Part shown: one piece after another, positions 22,853-31,023 of the stretch
Numbering within the stretch: position 1 is the stretch's first letter
Layout: each line of letters opens with the position of its first letter
Source of the DNA: a virus
IMG/VR virus record: IMGVR_UViG_3300044837_000010
Location: 1-44,713 of that record
Reading direction: 5' to 3' (one strand)
DNA: 44,713 bases
Notes under the pieces: generated by a model
The model's input: only the letters and a program-made list of their open reading frames with translations
The model's database searches: none
What the model was told of the DNA's origin: nothing
Translations under genes and position numbers: made by a program

Positions 22853-24056
22853 CGTACCAGCCCTGCAAATTACACCTGAAGGCGTTATAGCTCCGCAGGC
22901 TGTTGATATTCGCACTGGTGTATTGCTTGACGAAAATGTTGCGTTCGGCGGCGATCTTGATATCGTCACGCCATCCACTCCGCAGGCATATCTTGCCGAT
23001 GATTTAACATCAAACATTCTTGACTCAAACGCAGAAGTAGCATATACGCTTGCGATGATTGATCCTGCAACGTCTCAAGGTCGCTGGCAGGATGGTATCG
23101 GTAGGATTTACTTCTTATCGCGTAATGGTGCAACGGCAAGCGTAGTTATCGCTGAATGCACGGGTCAAGTCGGCACAACCACACCAGCGGGAGCATTGGC
23201 TGAAGATGACGCGGGCAACTTGTGGGCTTCTACCGGGCCCGTTTCATATCCTATCGGCGGCACTGCATCAGTTCAATTCGCTTGCTTGACGCTTGGCCCC
23301 ATTCAATTGGGGATAGGTGAACTAACTAGAATTGCACAAACATCTCCGGGATGGGATGCTATTACGAATCTTTCGGCGGCTACGGTCGGGTCGGCATTAG
23401 AACCTCGCACAGCATTTGAGATTCGCAGACAGGAAAGCGTTGCGGCAAATGGCCGAGGCACACCTCCTGCTATTCGCTCCGCTGTTTGGGGTGTTGATGG
23501 CGTTCTTGATGTTTTTGTGTATGACAACTTTACAAACGCAACCATAAACTACGGATCAACAAACTATCCTATTATTGAGCATAGCGTTTATGTTGGAGTG
23601 GTCGGTGGAAATGACGCAGAAGTTGCGCAAGCCATATGGACTAAAAAAGATTTGGGATGCGACATGAACGGCAACACAACGGTTGTTGCTCAAGATACTG
23701 AAGATCAAGAATTCCCATATCCTTCATATAATATTAAGTTTAATCGCCCCGCCGGTTTAGCCATTAAATTCGCCGTTTCTATAGCAAACAATACATCTCT
23801 TCCGTCTGATATTGTTGCGCTTACAAAAGCTGCAATTATTGCGACATTTACCGGAGCTAATGGCGCTCAACGTGCGCGCATGGGCGGCATTATATTTGCA
23901 TCAAATTATTATGCAGCAGTTGCATCTTTGGGCGCATCAGTATCAATTATTCAAATTAAAATAGGAACAGTAACAGCAACATTGGATAGTATTTCGGTAG
24001 GTATAGATCAATCGCCTACAATAACAGAATCTGACATTGTGGTAACTCTTGTATGA
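22845..24056 (+). CDS. Baseplate J-like wedge protein
   Basis: 403 residues. It has the family pattern: VDIRTGVLLDENVAFGGDLDIVTPSTPQAYLADDLTSNI, RWQDGIGRIYFLSRNGATAS, ALEPRTAFEIRRQESVAANGRGTPPAIRSAVWGVDGVLDVFVYDN and HSVYVGVVGGNDAEVAQAIW. It forms the baseplate wedge ring together with the gp25-like and DUF2612 proteins. ATGA overlap with the next gene. Confidence 0.9.
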   Translation: MSNVPALQITPEGVIAPQAVDIRTGVLLDENVAFGGDLDIVTPSTPQAYLADDLTSNILDSNAEVAYTLAMIDPATSQGRWQDGIGRIYFLSRNGATASVVIAECTGQVGTTTPAGALAEDDAGNLWASTGPVSYPIGGTASVQFACLTLGPIQLGIGELTRIAQTSPGWDAITNLSAATVGSALEPRTAFEIRRQESVAANGRGTPPAIRSAVWGVDGVLDVFVYDNFTNATINYGSTNYPIIEHSVYVGVVGGNDAEVAQAIWTKKDLGCDMNGNTTVVAQDTEDQEFPYPSYNIKFNRPAGLAIKFAVSIANNTSLPSDIVALTKAAIIATFTGANGAQRARMGGIIFASNYYAAVASLGASVSIIQIKIGTVTATLDSISVGIDQSPTITESDIVVTLV

Positions 24057-24682
24057 AGCAGTACGCAGCATCTACAACACTTCAAAGGTTGAGAGATGAC
24101 CGTTATGGTTACTTTCATACCGGGTGGCAAGATCAGGCTTATAATATTGTCTGGAATGTTGATACTGCACAAGGATTTGGGCTTGATATTTGGGGACGGA
24201 TTGTAGTTGTTGGTCGGCAATTACAAATACCTCAAACAGAATATTTTGGATTTAATTCAACAGGGCAAACTTGGAATCCATTTAATCAGGAATCTTTTTA
24301 TACTGGGGAAGGCGCAACACAGAATTATACGTTAGCTGATCCAGCATATCGTGTTCTGATTCTTGCAAAAGCAGCAGCAAATATATCTGCAACTGATGCC
24401 AGATCGCTAAATAGAGTTTTAGGACAATTGTTTCCGGGTCGTGGCCGAGCATGGGTAAATGATCTTGGAAGCATGTCAATGCGATATGTTTTTGAGTTTG
24501 CATTGGAAGCATGGGAAAAAGCAGTAATTACAAATGGTGGCGTTATGCCTCGCCCCGCTGGTGTAAGGGCATATTTATTTGAAGCCCCAGCGGAAACATT
24601 TGGATTTGCAGAGGCAGGAGATGGACTGCCTTTTAATCAAGGAACATTTTTAAGTCAGGGAGCAATCTCAAATGTCAGTTAA
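24053..24682 (+). CDS. Baseplate wedge/fibre-attachment protein (DUF2612)
   Basis: 209 residues. The DUF2612 start (LQRLRDDRYGYFHTGWQDQAYNIVWNVDTAQGFGLDIWGRIVVVGR) is clear, with ADPAYRVLILAKAAANISATDARSLNRVLGQLFPGRGRAWV following. The C-terminus ends with a repeat of the FGFAEAGDGLPFNQGTF kind that usually contacts the fibre. Overlaps the fibre gene by 11 bases. Confidence 0.85.
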   Translation: MKQYAASTTLQRLRDDRYGYFHTGWQDQAYNIVWNVDTAQGFGLDIWGRIVVVGRQLQIPQTEYFGFNSTGQTWNPFNQESFYTGEGATQNYTLADPAYRVLILAKAAANISATDARSLNRVLGQLFPGRGRAWVNDLGSMSMRYVFEFALEAWEKAVITNGGVMPRPAGVRAYLFEAPAETFGFAEAGDGLPFNQGTFLSQGAISNVS

Positions 24683-26075
24683 CGTACCAGATAAAATGCC
24701 CGTTCCGTTTGCGGATGTTGGGCTAAAAAATACAATCCCTGATTCTTCGGATAATATAAATGGATTGGCCGGATATAACCAAGGATTCCCGCCTATCAAT
24801 ATGACCCCTAAAACGGCGGGTGGTATTCCTCCGTTTGGTCAAGATATGAATGGAATATTGTTTGCTATAACTGAATGTCTACGTTATTTTCAAGCTGGCT
24901 CTATTTATGCCTATGATTCGACCTTTTCTACCACGGTAGGCGGTTATCGTGCCGGGGCAAGCGTATTGCGCGCAGATGGAGCGGGTAGATGGTTAAATAT
25001 AACAGACGGCAATGTATCTGACCCGGAATCTGCCGGGGCTGCTGCTGCTGGATGGGTTCCTGATTTTACATACGGCATCGGCGCAGTAACAATGACGAAT
25101 GCAAATGTCACTTTAACTCCAGCCCAATATGGCAAACCGTTAATTGTGATAACAGGACTTCTAACAGGGAATCTTAATTTGATTTTCCCTGAGATTGTCG
25201 GTGATTGGGTTGTTGTAAATAATACAACCGGATCATTTACGATCACATGTAAAACCGCATCAGGAACAGGCGGACTTGTTACGCAAGGCGGATCACCTCA
25301 GCAATTTTATGGAGATGGTGAAAATTTAATGCCATTTAATGTATCAATTGCGACATCTGGCATTGTTGGATCATCAAGAAATGTACGCATGTCTTGTGTA
25401 TCCGCTAGTCCAACAGCTAACCTAACAGCAGATGAAGTAACTGTTCAATCAGCATTAGGGGGGGGTGTTGCCACATTGGCATCAATAAATAAAACGATAA
25501 ATTTAGCTAGCACAGGAGCTGGCGGCATGGACACAGGCGTTGCGCCTGCAAATGGTTTTATTGGTATATATTTAATATATAACCCATCCATCTCGGCAAG
25601 TAATTTGCTCGGCGTAAATGCTTCTTCACTTTTGCCTGAGATTTATGGTGGCGCAAATATACCATCTGGTTACACAATGTCTGCTTTGCTAGCGGTTATT
25701 CCTGTGCATACTGTAAATAATCAGTTTGCTACATCTCTTACGGTAGGAAGAAAAACGCTACGATCAAACATACTAGTCGCATCTGGCCTATCAGTAGGAA
25801 CATACACAACTATCAATGCTACGTCTGTAGTGCCTCGTAACGGGAAGAAAGTTTTTGGCTCAATATATTGGATTCAAAATGCCTCAGCCGCTGGCGGTGT
25901 TTCTGTTGCTTCTGACTCACTAGGAACAGGTGCAGTAACCGGTCTTTCATCAGGCGGGACAGGTTTTGGTGGAGGTTGCGCATTTTTAATTGAAACCACT
26001 GTTGGCAGCACTTTTTATGCTTCAGCAAGCAACACTACCGCAAGTGAAGTTTTGGTTTCTGCTTACGAAATTTAA
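24672..26075 (+). CDS. Tail fibre protein
   Basis: 467 residues. The N-terminal baseplate-attachment region is typical (PVPFADVGLKNTIPDSS, GYNQGFPPINMTPKTAGGIPPFGQDMNGIL, YRAGASVLRADGAGRWLN). The remainder is Gly/Ser/Thr-rich beta structure, likely trimeric and receptor-binding. A G8 tract lies inside the frame at 25458-25465. The product probably recognises the host surface and depends on the small protein encoded next for folding. Confidence 0.85.
   Translation: MSVNVPDKMPVPFADVGLKNTIPDSSDNINGLAGYNQGFPPINMTPKTAGGIPPFGQDMNGILFAITECLRYFQAGSIYAYDSTFSTTVGGYRAGASVLRADGAGRWLNITDGNVSDPESAGAAAAGWVPDFTYGIGAVTMTNANVTLTPAQYGKPLIVITGLLTGNLNLIFPEIVGDWVVVNNTTGSFTITCKTASGTGGLVTQGGSPQQFYGDGENLMPFNVSIATSGIVGSSRNVRMSCVSASPTANLTADEVTVQSALGGGVATLASINKTINLASTGAGGMDTGVAPANGFIGIYLIYNPSISASNLLGVNASSLLPEIYGGANIPSGYTMSALLAVIPVHTVNNQFATSLTVGRKTLRSNILVASGLSVGTYTTINATSVVPRNGKKVFGSIYWIQNASAAGGVSVASDSLGTGAVTGLSSGGTGFGGGCAFLIETTVGSTFYASASNTTASEVLVSAYEI
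25458..25465 (+). repeat. G8 homopolymer in tail fibre gene
   Basis: Eight consecutive G bases encode part of LGGGV at about residue 263 of the fibre. It is the longest G run I find in the window. Slippage by one base would truncate the fibre soon after the attachment region. Confidence 0.85.
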
Positions 26076-26083
26076 GGAAAATA

Positions 26084-26386
26084 ATGGGATACGCCGTCAA
26101 AGGAAATAAAAGCTGGCGCATGGTTGGGAGCGCTGTTGAGTGTCTTCCAGAAGAGAGCTATAGTGAAATTCAGCCTCCCCCTTATAAGCCATCTAGGATT
26201 GAAAGAATTTCTTTCCTTCAAGATCAATATGAAATTGATAGAGATAAATTAAATCGTGCTTGGCTTTCTGCAATTATTGCAGATGGTGCAGAAGAAATAG
26301 CCAGAAAATCTGTTATATCTGCGCAGATGACAGCATTACATGACAAACTTCAAGCCGACATTTCGTCTATTATCGCGGAGATATAA
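26084..26386 (+). CDS. Tail fibre assembly-type chaperone
   Basis: 100 residues following AAGGAAAATA. The first 40 residues are GNKSWRMVG..VECLPEESYSEIQPP, then a long charged helix pair to the end. The shape (short beta lead, then coiled coil) and position after the fibre match phage fibre-assembly proteins. No exact family named. Confidence 0.65.
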   Translation: MGYAVKGNKSWRMVGSAVECLPEESYSEIQPPPYKPSRIERISFLQDQYEIDRDKLNRAWLSAIIADGAEEIARKSVISAQMTALHDKLQADISSIIAEI

Positions 26387-26551
26387 ATGGCAACCAACCA
26401 AGACCAACAAGCACCTGATTCAGAAGAACAGCAAGCACTATCTATCCCTCTATTTTGTCCGAACGATGGGACAATGCTTGAGGATGGTGAGCGCTTTAGC
26501 TACCCCGCATGGGTTTGTCCTGATTGCACATATTGGAAAATTAAACTGTAA
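26387..26551 (+). CDS. Small zinc-ribbon protein (54 aa)
   Basis: Begins directly after the chaperone stop. After a Gln/Glu-rich lead, it has CPNDGTMLEDGE and VCPDCTYW: three Cys (23, 46 and 49) plus neighbouring Asp suggest a zinc-ribbon-like fold, although one Cys of the usual four is missing. Role unknown. Confidence 0.55.
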   Translation: MATNQDQQAPDSEEQQALSIPLFCPNDGTMLEDGERFSYPAWVCPDCTYWKIKL

Positions 26552-26557
26552 TTTAAT

Positions 26558-26623
26558 ATGCCAGATCACATCGATATGATTCCAGAGACCAGCAGCGGAT
26601 TTATTTTTTACAAAAATGGGTAA
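26558..26623 (+). CDS. Possible 21-aa peptide
   Basis: Opens six bases after the zinc-ribbon stop and runs to a TAA that overlaps the possible upstream start of the next gene. It has no clear ribosome site and may be chance. Confidence 0.25.
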   Translation: MPDHIDMIPETSSGFIFYKNG

Positions 26624-26627
26624 CACT

Positions 26628-26900
26628 ATGTCTGATAGAAGAGAAACAATTACCCTTGATAAAAAGATAGGATTTGGGTTTCTTCTTTCTCTTTTGCTGG
26701 CTATTTGTACTGCTGTTGGCGCTGTATTTTCCGTATATGTATCTTTCGGCTCTCGTTTAAGCAGTGTTGAGAGCGCAATGACTTATCAACGAGGCGCAAG
26801 CGAAACATTAAAGGCTGATACCAATATTGCAATGGGAAAGATGGACGCAAAAATTGATAGAGTTGATGCAAAGTTAGACCGGTTACTGGAAAGACGATGA
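26628..26900 (+). CDS. Membrane protein with C-terminal coiled coil
   Basis: 90 residues from the ATG at 26628; an ATG four codons earlier (26616) is possible. One hydrophobic segment (about 15-38, FGFLLSLLLAICTAVGAVFSVYV) and a periplasmic or cytoplasmic coiled coil with heptad-like MDAKIDRVDAKLDRLLE at the end. Position at the start of the lysis cluster suggests a role in lysis timing, such as antiholin or pinholin partner; unproven. Confidence 0.6.
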   Translation: MSDRRETITLDKKIGFGFLLSLLLAICTAVGAVFSVYVSFGSRLSSVESAMTYQRGASETLKADTNIAMGKMDAKIDRVDAKLDRLLERR

Positions 26901-27089
26901 ATGAAATACATAGTCATAGCGATTATGCTTATCGCATCTTCTGTGGCTTGTTTTGTTATCTACGGAACATTTAGCCAAGGAGGCGGTATTAGAGCAATCT
27001 GTAGAGATGGAACTATCAGTAAAAGCAAAACTAATAAGGGAACTTGCTCCAAACATGGGGGCGTTCATCAATGGACAATTGGAGATTAG
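26901..27089 (+). CDS. Small exported DUF3761-like protein
   Basis: 62 residues. The N-terminal 20 residues are a signal or anchor (YIVIAIMLIASSVACFVIYG). The rest is CRDGTISKSKTNKGTCSKHGGVHQW, the pattern of the DUF3761 domain, with two Cys and a conserved S-K-H-G-G-V. DUF3761 proteins are small exported proteins of unknown function. It lies directly upstream of the holin candidate. Confidence 0.65.
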   Translation: MKYIVIAIMLIASSVACFVIYGTFSQGGGIRAICRDGTISKSKTNKGTCSKHGGVHQWTIGD

Positions 27090-27092
27090 GAA

Positions 27093-27308
27093 ATGAAATT
27101 GATTGATAACTGGAAAGATTGTCGCAAGATGTTTAGCCAATGGGCTAGCGGTGCTGGCATTGCTGGCATTGCTGCTTATGCTATGTTGCCTGAAAAGCTG
27201 CAAGATGCTTTTCCTCCTACCGTTGCATTGTCTATTGCATTCGTCCTATTCGCTCTCGGATTCATTGGCCGCATGATTAAGCAAGAATCGGTGTCAGGCG
27301 AAAAATGA
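27093..27308 (+). CDS. Holin candidate (two-span)
   Basis: 71 residues with hydrophobic segments at about 18-31 (ASGAGIAGIAAYAML) and 43-60 (TVALSIAFVLFALGFIG), a short Pro-rich loop and a charged C-terminus. Immediately followed by, and overlapping, the endolysin gene (ATGA). Position and topology fit a class II holin that forms the lysis pore. Confidence 0.75.
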   Translation: MKLIDNWKDCRKMFSQWASGAGIAGIAAYAMLPEKLQDAFPPTVALSIAFVLFALGFIGRMIKQESVSGEK

Positions 27309-27790
27309 TTACATCGGAAGAAGGTCAGCGATTCATGCATCACTATGAAGGATTGCGACTTGAGGCGTATCCTGACCCTGCTACTGGTGGCGCGCCGTGG
27401 ACTATAGGCTATGGAGATACTGGCCCTGATGTTGTTCTGGGGTTAGTTATAACAAAGCAAAATGCCGATGAAAGATTCGCACGTCGATTAGCTAAAGAGT
27501 TTGAGCCGGGTGTAAATAAGGTATTAACAGTAATAGTAGATCAAAGCCAGTTTGACGCAATGATTTCACTTGCTTACAACATAGGTCTAGCTAACTTCAA
27601 AAGCTCTACCTTGCTAAAACTTGTAAATCAGAAAAAGAAAGTTGAAGCCGCCGAGCAATTCCTAAGATGGGATAAGGGCGATGGAAAACGCATGTTAGGG
27701 CTAGCGCGTCGTCGTGCCTCTGAAATGTCGCTTTTTCTTGGCAATGATGTTGATAGCGCGATTGCATGGGGCGAGAGGATAAAAGCATGA
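27305..27790 (+). CDS. Endolysin, GH24 lysozyme
   Basis: 161 residues. The catalytic set is E15 (YEGLRLEAYPD), D24 and T33 (PWTIGYGDT), with the family ATGGAPWTIGYG insertion. Conserved helices SQFDAMISLAYNIGLANFKSSTLL and GLARRRASEMSLFLG follow. It cleaves the peptidoglycan glycan strand. There is no signal peptide or SAR anchor, so export depends on the holin pore. ATGA overlap with both neighbours. Confidence 0.92.
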   Translation: MITSEEGQRFMHHYEGLRLEAYPDPATGGAPWTIGYGDTGPDVVLGLVITKQNADERFARRLAKEFEPGVNKVLTVIVDQSQFDAMISLAYNIGLANFKSSTLLKLVNQKKKVEAAEQFLRWDKGDGKRMLGLARRRASEMSLFLGNDVDSAIAWGERIKA

Positions 27791-28323
27791 CCGCCATCAA
27801 GCTATTCCTAGAAAACTACCTATACTGGATAATCGGCATCGCATTTGCCGCATTGCTGGCGGTTGCAGGGATTCAGACGGTGCGATTATCTAAGGCCGAC
27901 ACCGAACTAGCGCAAGAGAAGCAGAGCCGCGCTGAAGTAGAAGCAGATAGGTTTGATATGGCACTTACTCATGCCAACTTACTGGCAGCAAAAGAATCCA
28001 CCCATGCCGCCGAAACAATTGCAAAGGATGCTGAATATGAGTCTGAACTCAAAAAACGTGAAAGTCGTAATGCTGTTCTCGTTTCTGACAATAGCAGGAT
28101 GCGCAAAGATATCAAAGCCTACGCCGCCATTGATAAGCAGATCGGCGAATCTGACTCCGATTACACCAAGCGTTGCGAATATAGACTTGAAGCCGTCGCA
28201 GGATTACTTGGCGAAGGACTCAGCTTATCGCTTGAAGGTCGGCAAATCATTGAGCGCAGAGATGCAGAAGTAGTTAGATTGCGAGATCAGATTGATGCTG
28301 ATCGTAAGGCTTGCTCACAATAA
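27787..28323 (+). CDS. Rz: Inner-membrane spanin Rz
   Basis: 178 residues from the ATG at 27787, overlapping the endolysin stop. One N-terminal transmembrane segment (about 13-33) is followed by long periplasmic coiled coil rich in Glu, Lys and Ala, then paired Cys (about 141 and 176) near the end. With Rz1 it fuses inner and outer membranes at the end of infection, indicating a Gram-negative host. Confidence 0.85.
   Translation: MTAIKLFLENYLYWIIGIAFAALLAVAGIQTVRLSKADTELAQEKQSRAEVEADRFDMALTHANLLAAKESTHAAETIAKDAEYESELKKRESRNAVLVSDNSRMRKDIKAYAAIDKQIGESDSDYTKRCEYRLEAVAGLLGEGLSLSLEGRQIIERRDAEVVRLRDQIDADRKACSQ
28037..28273 (+). CDS. Rz1: Outer-membrane spanin lipoprotein Rz1, nested in Rz
   Basis: 78 residues in another frame of the Rz gene. 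Signal peptide about 1-21 with lipobox I-A-G-C22, followed by a Pro-rich mature part (PTPPLI...LTPITP). Full embedding within Rz is a known spanin layout. The start ATG at 28037 gives a normal lipoprotein signal; the frame is open further upstream. Confidence 0.8.
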   Translation: MSLNSKNVKVVMLFSFLTIAGCAKISKPTPPLISRSANLTPITPSVANIDLKPSQDYLAKDSAYRLKVGKSLSAEMQK

Positions 28324-28344
28324 AAAATAGCCGCTAACGGCGGC
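28323..28344 (-). terminator. Terminator of the leftward transcript
   Basis: On the minus strand GCCGC-CGTTA-GCGGC is followed by TATTTTTT. It ends the minus-strand transcript carrying the SPFH lipoprotein, right at the convergent junction with the lysis genes. A second possible hairpin (GCGGCA/TGCCGC) lies just to its right. Confidence 0.75.
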
Positions 28345-28375
28345 AAGTCGTTTTGCAATGCGATGCCGCTTAAAA

Positions 28376-29212
28376 TTATTTAATTTGGACTAAAGGGTTT
28401 GTGCCGTAAGGAACCATAATTGTGGTGTTTCCAGCTTTGGACGCTATAGACTCTTGCGCTGCAATTTCACGCATACGGATTAGCTTATCGGTAATCGAAG
28501 CATTGATTGCGTTGTTAGCTGCTGCTTGCCCTTGCGCTTCAATCAGCAAACGATTAGCTTCAGCTTTGGCTAGTTCGCCTTGCTTAATTTTTGCTTCAAT
28601 TTGCTGGTCAACTTGAGCGCGCTCACGGATTGACTTTTCCAAAGCGGGATCAGTTACTAATGATCGTACATTTACATTTGTTACTTCAAATGCTTGTGGG
28701 TCTGTGCCGTTCAATTCTTTCTGTAATATGGTACGAATCGCGTTTGCAATCTCGTCACGTTTTAGGTGCATTGTAGTTGCATCAAACTGAGCAACGGCAC
28801 GGAAAACAGACTCACGCGCCTCGCGCAATACTCGACCCATGCCAACAATCTCGTCACCAGTTTTCTCTAGCTTCCCATCATTTCCCGGCTTCATGACGTT
28901 AGAAACATCGCCTTGATACTTGGTGTAGAGCATCGCCATTTTCGAAGGATTAATTTTAAAGTACACATCCACGTCTACGTCCGTCATGGTCAGATTGTCG
29001 CGTGACTTCGGCTTCAGATCGGATATTTGCAGCGGAACTTCTTTAGCGGTGAATTCGTCAACAGTTTTAAAAATTGTCATGTACACACCCGGCGGGAGTG
29101 TTTCTTGTTTTACGTTGCCGAGCGTGCGCTCAACCCCGACATTGCCAGTATCAACCTGAGTGCAACCTGATAACGCAACGAGAAGCGCGATTGCGTAGAA
29201 TATGTTTTTCAT
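28376..29212 (-). CDS. SPFH/band-7 domain lipoprotein
   Basis: 278 residues from the ATG with AGGAAATC upstream. A signal peptide ends in the lipobox L-S-G-C17. Residues about 25-200 form the SPFH/prohibitin domain (VGVERTLGNVKQETLPPGVYM, VDVDVYFKINP, AVAQFDATTMHLKRDEIANAIRTIL). A coiled-coil region follows with EAKIKQGELAKAEANRLLIEAQGQAAANNAI, typical of flotillin/HflK-type oligomers. A lipid anchor replaces the usual membrane helix. In phages such proteins are uncommon; membrane protection, superinfection exclusion or protease control are possible roles. Confidence 0.85.
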   Translation of the reverse strand: MKNIFYAIALLVALSGCTQVDTGNVGVERTLGNVKQETLPPGVYMTIFKTVDEFTAKEVPLQISDLKPKSRDNLTMTDVDVDVYFKINPSKMAMLYTKYQGDVSNVMKPGNDGKLEKTGDEIVGMGRVLREARESVFRAVAQFDATTMHLKRDEIANAIRTILQKELNGTDPQAFEVTNVNVRSLVTDPALEKSIRERAQVDQQIEAKIKQGELAKAEANRLLIEAQGQAAANNAINASITDKLIRMREIAAQESIASKAGNTTIMVPYGTNPLVQIK

Positions 29213-29219
29213 GATTTCC

Positions 29220-29411
29220 TTAAAGTAAATTAGTAGATGGTATGTAATAAGCGGCAGCAAGCAAAGCCACTAGGATTGCGATTATTGCGCCAAGACGAAC
29301 GCCGTGCTTGGTAACGAATTTACGAGCGAAAGCCAACTCTTTTTTATCCGCCATGTTCCAAGCGAAATAAATCACAACGGCCAAAATTATTAAAATCAAA
29401 AGATGTTTCAT
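29220..29411 (-). CDS. Two-span small membrane protein
   Basis: 63 residues. Hydrophobic spans at about 3-19 and 40-57 flank a charged loop (MADKKELAFARKFVTKHGVR). Seven bases upstream of the SPFH gene and in the same direction, so probably a functional partner. Confidence 0.65.
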   Translation of the reverse strand: MKHLLILIILAVVIYFAWNMADKKELAFARKFVTKHGVRLGAIIAILVALLAAAYYIPSTNLL

Positions 29412-29423
29412 TTATAATCCTTT

Positions 29424-29450
29424 AAAAATGCCGACACTTACGCGGTCGGC
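29424..29450 (-). terminator. Rho-independent terminator (minus strand)
   Basis: Minus strand GCCGAC-9 bases-GTCGGC followed by ATTTTT. It lies downstream of the 29563 gene and separates the unknown operon from the SPFH pair, which then needs its own start; the remainder of the 150-base gap up to 29562 may hold it, but I see no convincing promoter. Confidence 0.75.
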
Positions 29451-29562
29451 TTACGGTCTTACAGTTTCTCAGTACCTGTTATCCCATGTGCTTTCGCAGG
29501 GGTTAATCTCATGTTTCAGTGATGAGGGGCTGCTGACAAAAGAACTATATTCCGATAATTAT

Positions 29563-29937
29563 TCAAATTGGTTGTAAGCGCGCAACAGATGAAAAGAATT
29601 CTCTCGGCAATGCCAATTGATCTACAAATGGCTTGATATGTGGCGCATGACGAAGTGGCATATCTTTGTCAACTATCTCGCGGCGTGGCTTGACTTCAGG
29701 CACGACCATAAAGAATGTTTTAGTTGATAGATAAGCATTGCCTTTCCCGCCTCCGTTATCCAGCCTATCGCAAGTCAAATATCCTTCATTCTCCATAAAT
29801 ATCAAATATGCTTGCGTATTGGATTTGCCAATATTTATGTGGTCTGCAATTTCTCTGGTGCGCTTATGTGAGTCACGGCAAAAGTCATCGATAGCGTTCA
29901 TGCGTAATTGGTGCATGTGACCTGAATATTTTTTCAT
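29563..29937 (-). CDS. Winged-helix-like DNA-binding protein
   Basis: 124 residues. Residues about 20-65 read as a winged helix: MNAIDDFCRDSHKRTREIADHINIGKSNTQAYLIFMENEGYLTCDRL, with the GKSNTQAYL helix as recognition helix and GGGKGNAYLS as wing. The ATGA overlap with the upstream gene fixes the start at 29937. The last gene of the operon; a regulator of it or of host genes is plausible. Confidence 0.6.
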   Translation of the reverse strand: MKKYSGHMHQLRMNAIDDFCRDSHKRTREIADHINIGKSNTQAYLIFMENEGYLTCDRLDNGGGKGNAYLSTKTFFMVVPEVKPRREIVDKDMPLRHAPHIKPFVDQLALPREFFSSVARLQPI

Positions 29938-30128
29938 AGTGGAGGTGTGCATGTATGTATAGAATTTGGATAATTACGCTTTCCGCAGCGTGGGCAGAAG
30001 TTTCTATCCTTCTGATTAGCCGCAACACTGGCTTCCAGAGTGGCTATATGGTCGGCTGCTTCTTTGCAGATTTGTGGATTGACGGCAAACGAATCGAATG
30101 CGCGTAACCGTTCTTTAATATCGATCAT
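29934..30128 (-). CDS. Small Cys-rich protein
   Basis: 64 residues. Helical N-terminus (IDIKERLRAFDS..PQICKEAADHIATLEASVA), then CPRCGKRNYPNSIHTC, a probable zinc-binding knuckle. ATGA overlaps on both sides. The N-terminal layout (heptad helix then C-x-x-C) is common in phage Ea22/NinX-like accessory proteins. Function unknown. Confidence 0.6.
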   Translation of the reverse strand: MIDIKERLRAFDSFAVNPQICKEAADHIATLEASVAANQKDRNFCPRCGKRNYPNSIHTCTPPL

Positions 30129-30454
30129 GGCTGAAAATCCGATACTTTCTGATGTTTTTCCCATTCGTCAATCTGCTCATGTGTCATTTCATCAGGGCAG
30201 TATTCCAGCATCAGCGCGTCAATCTTTTCTTGTTGCGCATCGATCTGATCCAGCATGGCTTTTACCTTGGCAGGGTTGAAGGTGGCGCAGAAACGCGCAT
30301 CGTTATTCTCCTGTTCGCCACTAGGCAGAATTGCCTCAACCCATCCATGTTCATGGGCGACAGCGGCAGCATGGTCTTCCTCATCCTTACGATAAAACCA
30401 AGGGCCGGGAGTAGCAGCTTCGACAATAGGGCGTAGTTCTTCGTTTGATTTCAT
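30125..30454 (-). CDS. Ead/Ea22-like accessory protein
   Basis: 109 residues. The N-terminal ATPGPWFYRKDEEDHAA and AVAHEHGWVEAILPSGEQENNDARFCATFNPAKVKAMLDQID fits the Ead/Ea22-like phage family start (A-T-P-G-P-W, then N-D-A-x-F), followed by a helical acidic tail. Function unknown in the family. ATGA-coupled to neighbours. Confidence 0.7.
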   Translation of the reverse strand: MKSNEELRPIVEAATPGPWFYRKDEEDHAAAVAHEHGWVEAILPSGEQENNDARFCATFNPAKVKAMLDQIDAQQEKIDALMLEYCPDEMTHEQIDEWEKHQKVSDFQP

Positions 30455-31023
30455 GATTGATCCTTTGTAGTACCTACGGAAATAGCCCCACGTAATTCAC
30501 TTAACAACCTGTCGTATTTTTCAGGAGTTATCCATCCATTAATGGAATACTTTGGTGATGCTTGACACATAGCCCGATAAACAGCGCCATAAGGACGTGG
30601 AATCGCGACATCTTCAGCGGCATGCAACATCAACTCAGTCGGCTCAACCGGCACAAGCACATAACCCTCTGGCGGCATTGCTGCTACTGGCGATGATTTC
30701 AAGGCGCGCATTGCTTCAATGTCTTGGGCGCGAGAATGCATAATGTCTATCTCGTAATCCAGCATTTCGCGGTTCTCGTATGAAGCTTTGTCGCCTGCTT
30801 TATCGTTGAATGACTCAATCAAATCAGCGCACTCGTCAATCGCATCATTACGCACCTGCACTGCATCGACTTTGGCGACTGTAGCAAGCGCGGCCTGTAA
30901 TTCATCGACGGCAAGAAGGCATTGCGAAGCTGTATGGCGCATCCCGTTTTCGTTGAATGTATCGGACATTGTTTTAAGATCATCGCAGTGAGCGTTGATT
31001 ACTGCGTGTAATGTATCGCGCAT
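30451..31023 (-). CDS. Hypothetical protein of accessory operon
   Basis: 190 residues from the ATG in the ATGA overlap at 31023. The first half is helical (HAVINAHCDDLKTMSDTFNE..). The second half contains MPPEGYVLVPVEPTELMLHAAEDVAIPRPYGAVYRAMCQASP, a stretch widespread in phage accessory proteins (the P-E-G-Y-V-L-V-P-V-E-P-T motif). Probably modular. Function unknown. Confidence 0.65.
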   Translation of the reverse strand: MRDTLHAVINAHCDDLKTMSDTFNENGMRHTASQCLLAVDELQAALATVAKVDAVQVRNDAIDECADLIESFNDKAGDKASYENREMLDYEIDIMHSRAQDIEAMRALKSSPVAAMPPEGYVLVPVEPTELMLHAAEDVAIPRPYGAVYRAMCQASPKYSINGWITPEKYDRLLSELRGAISVGTTKDQS

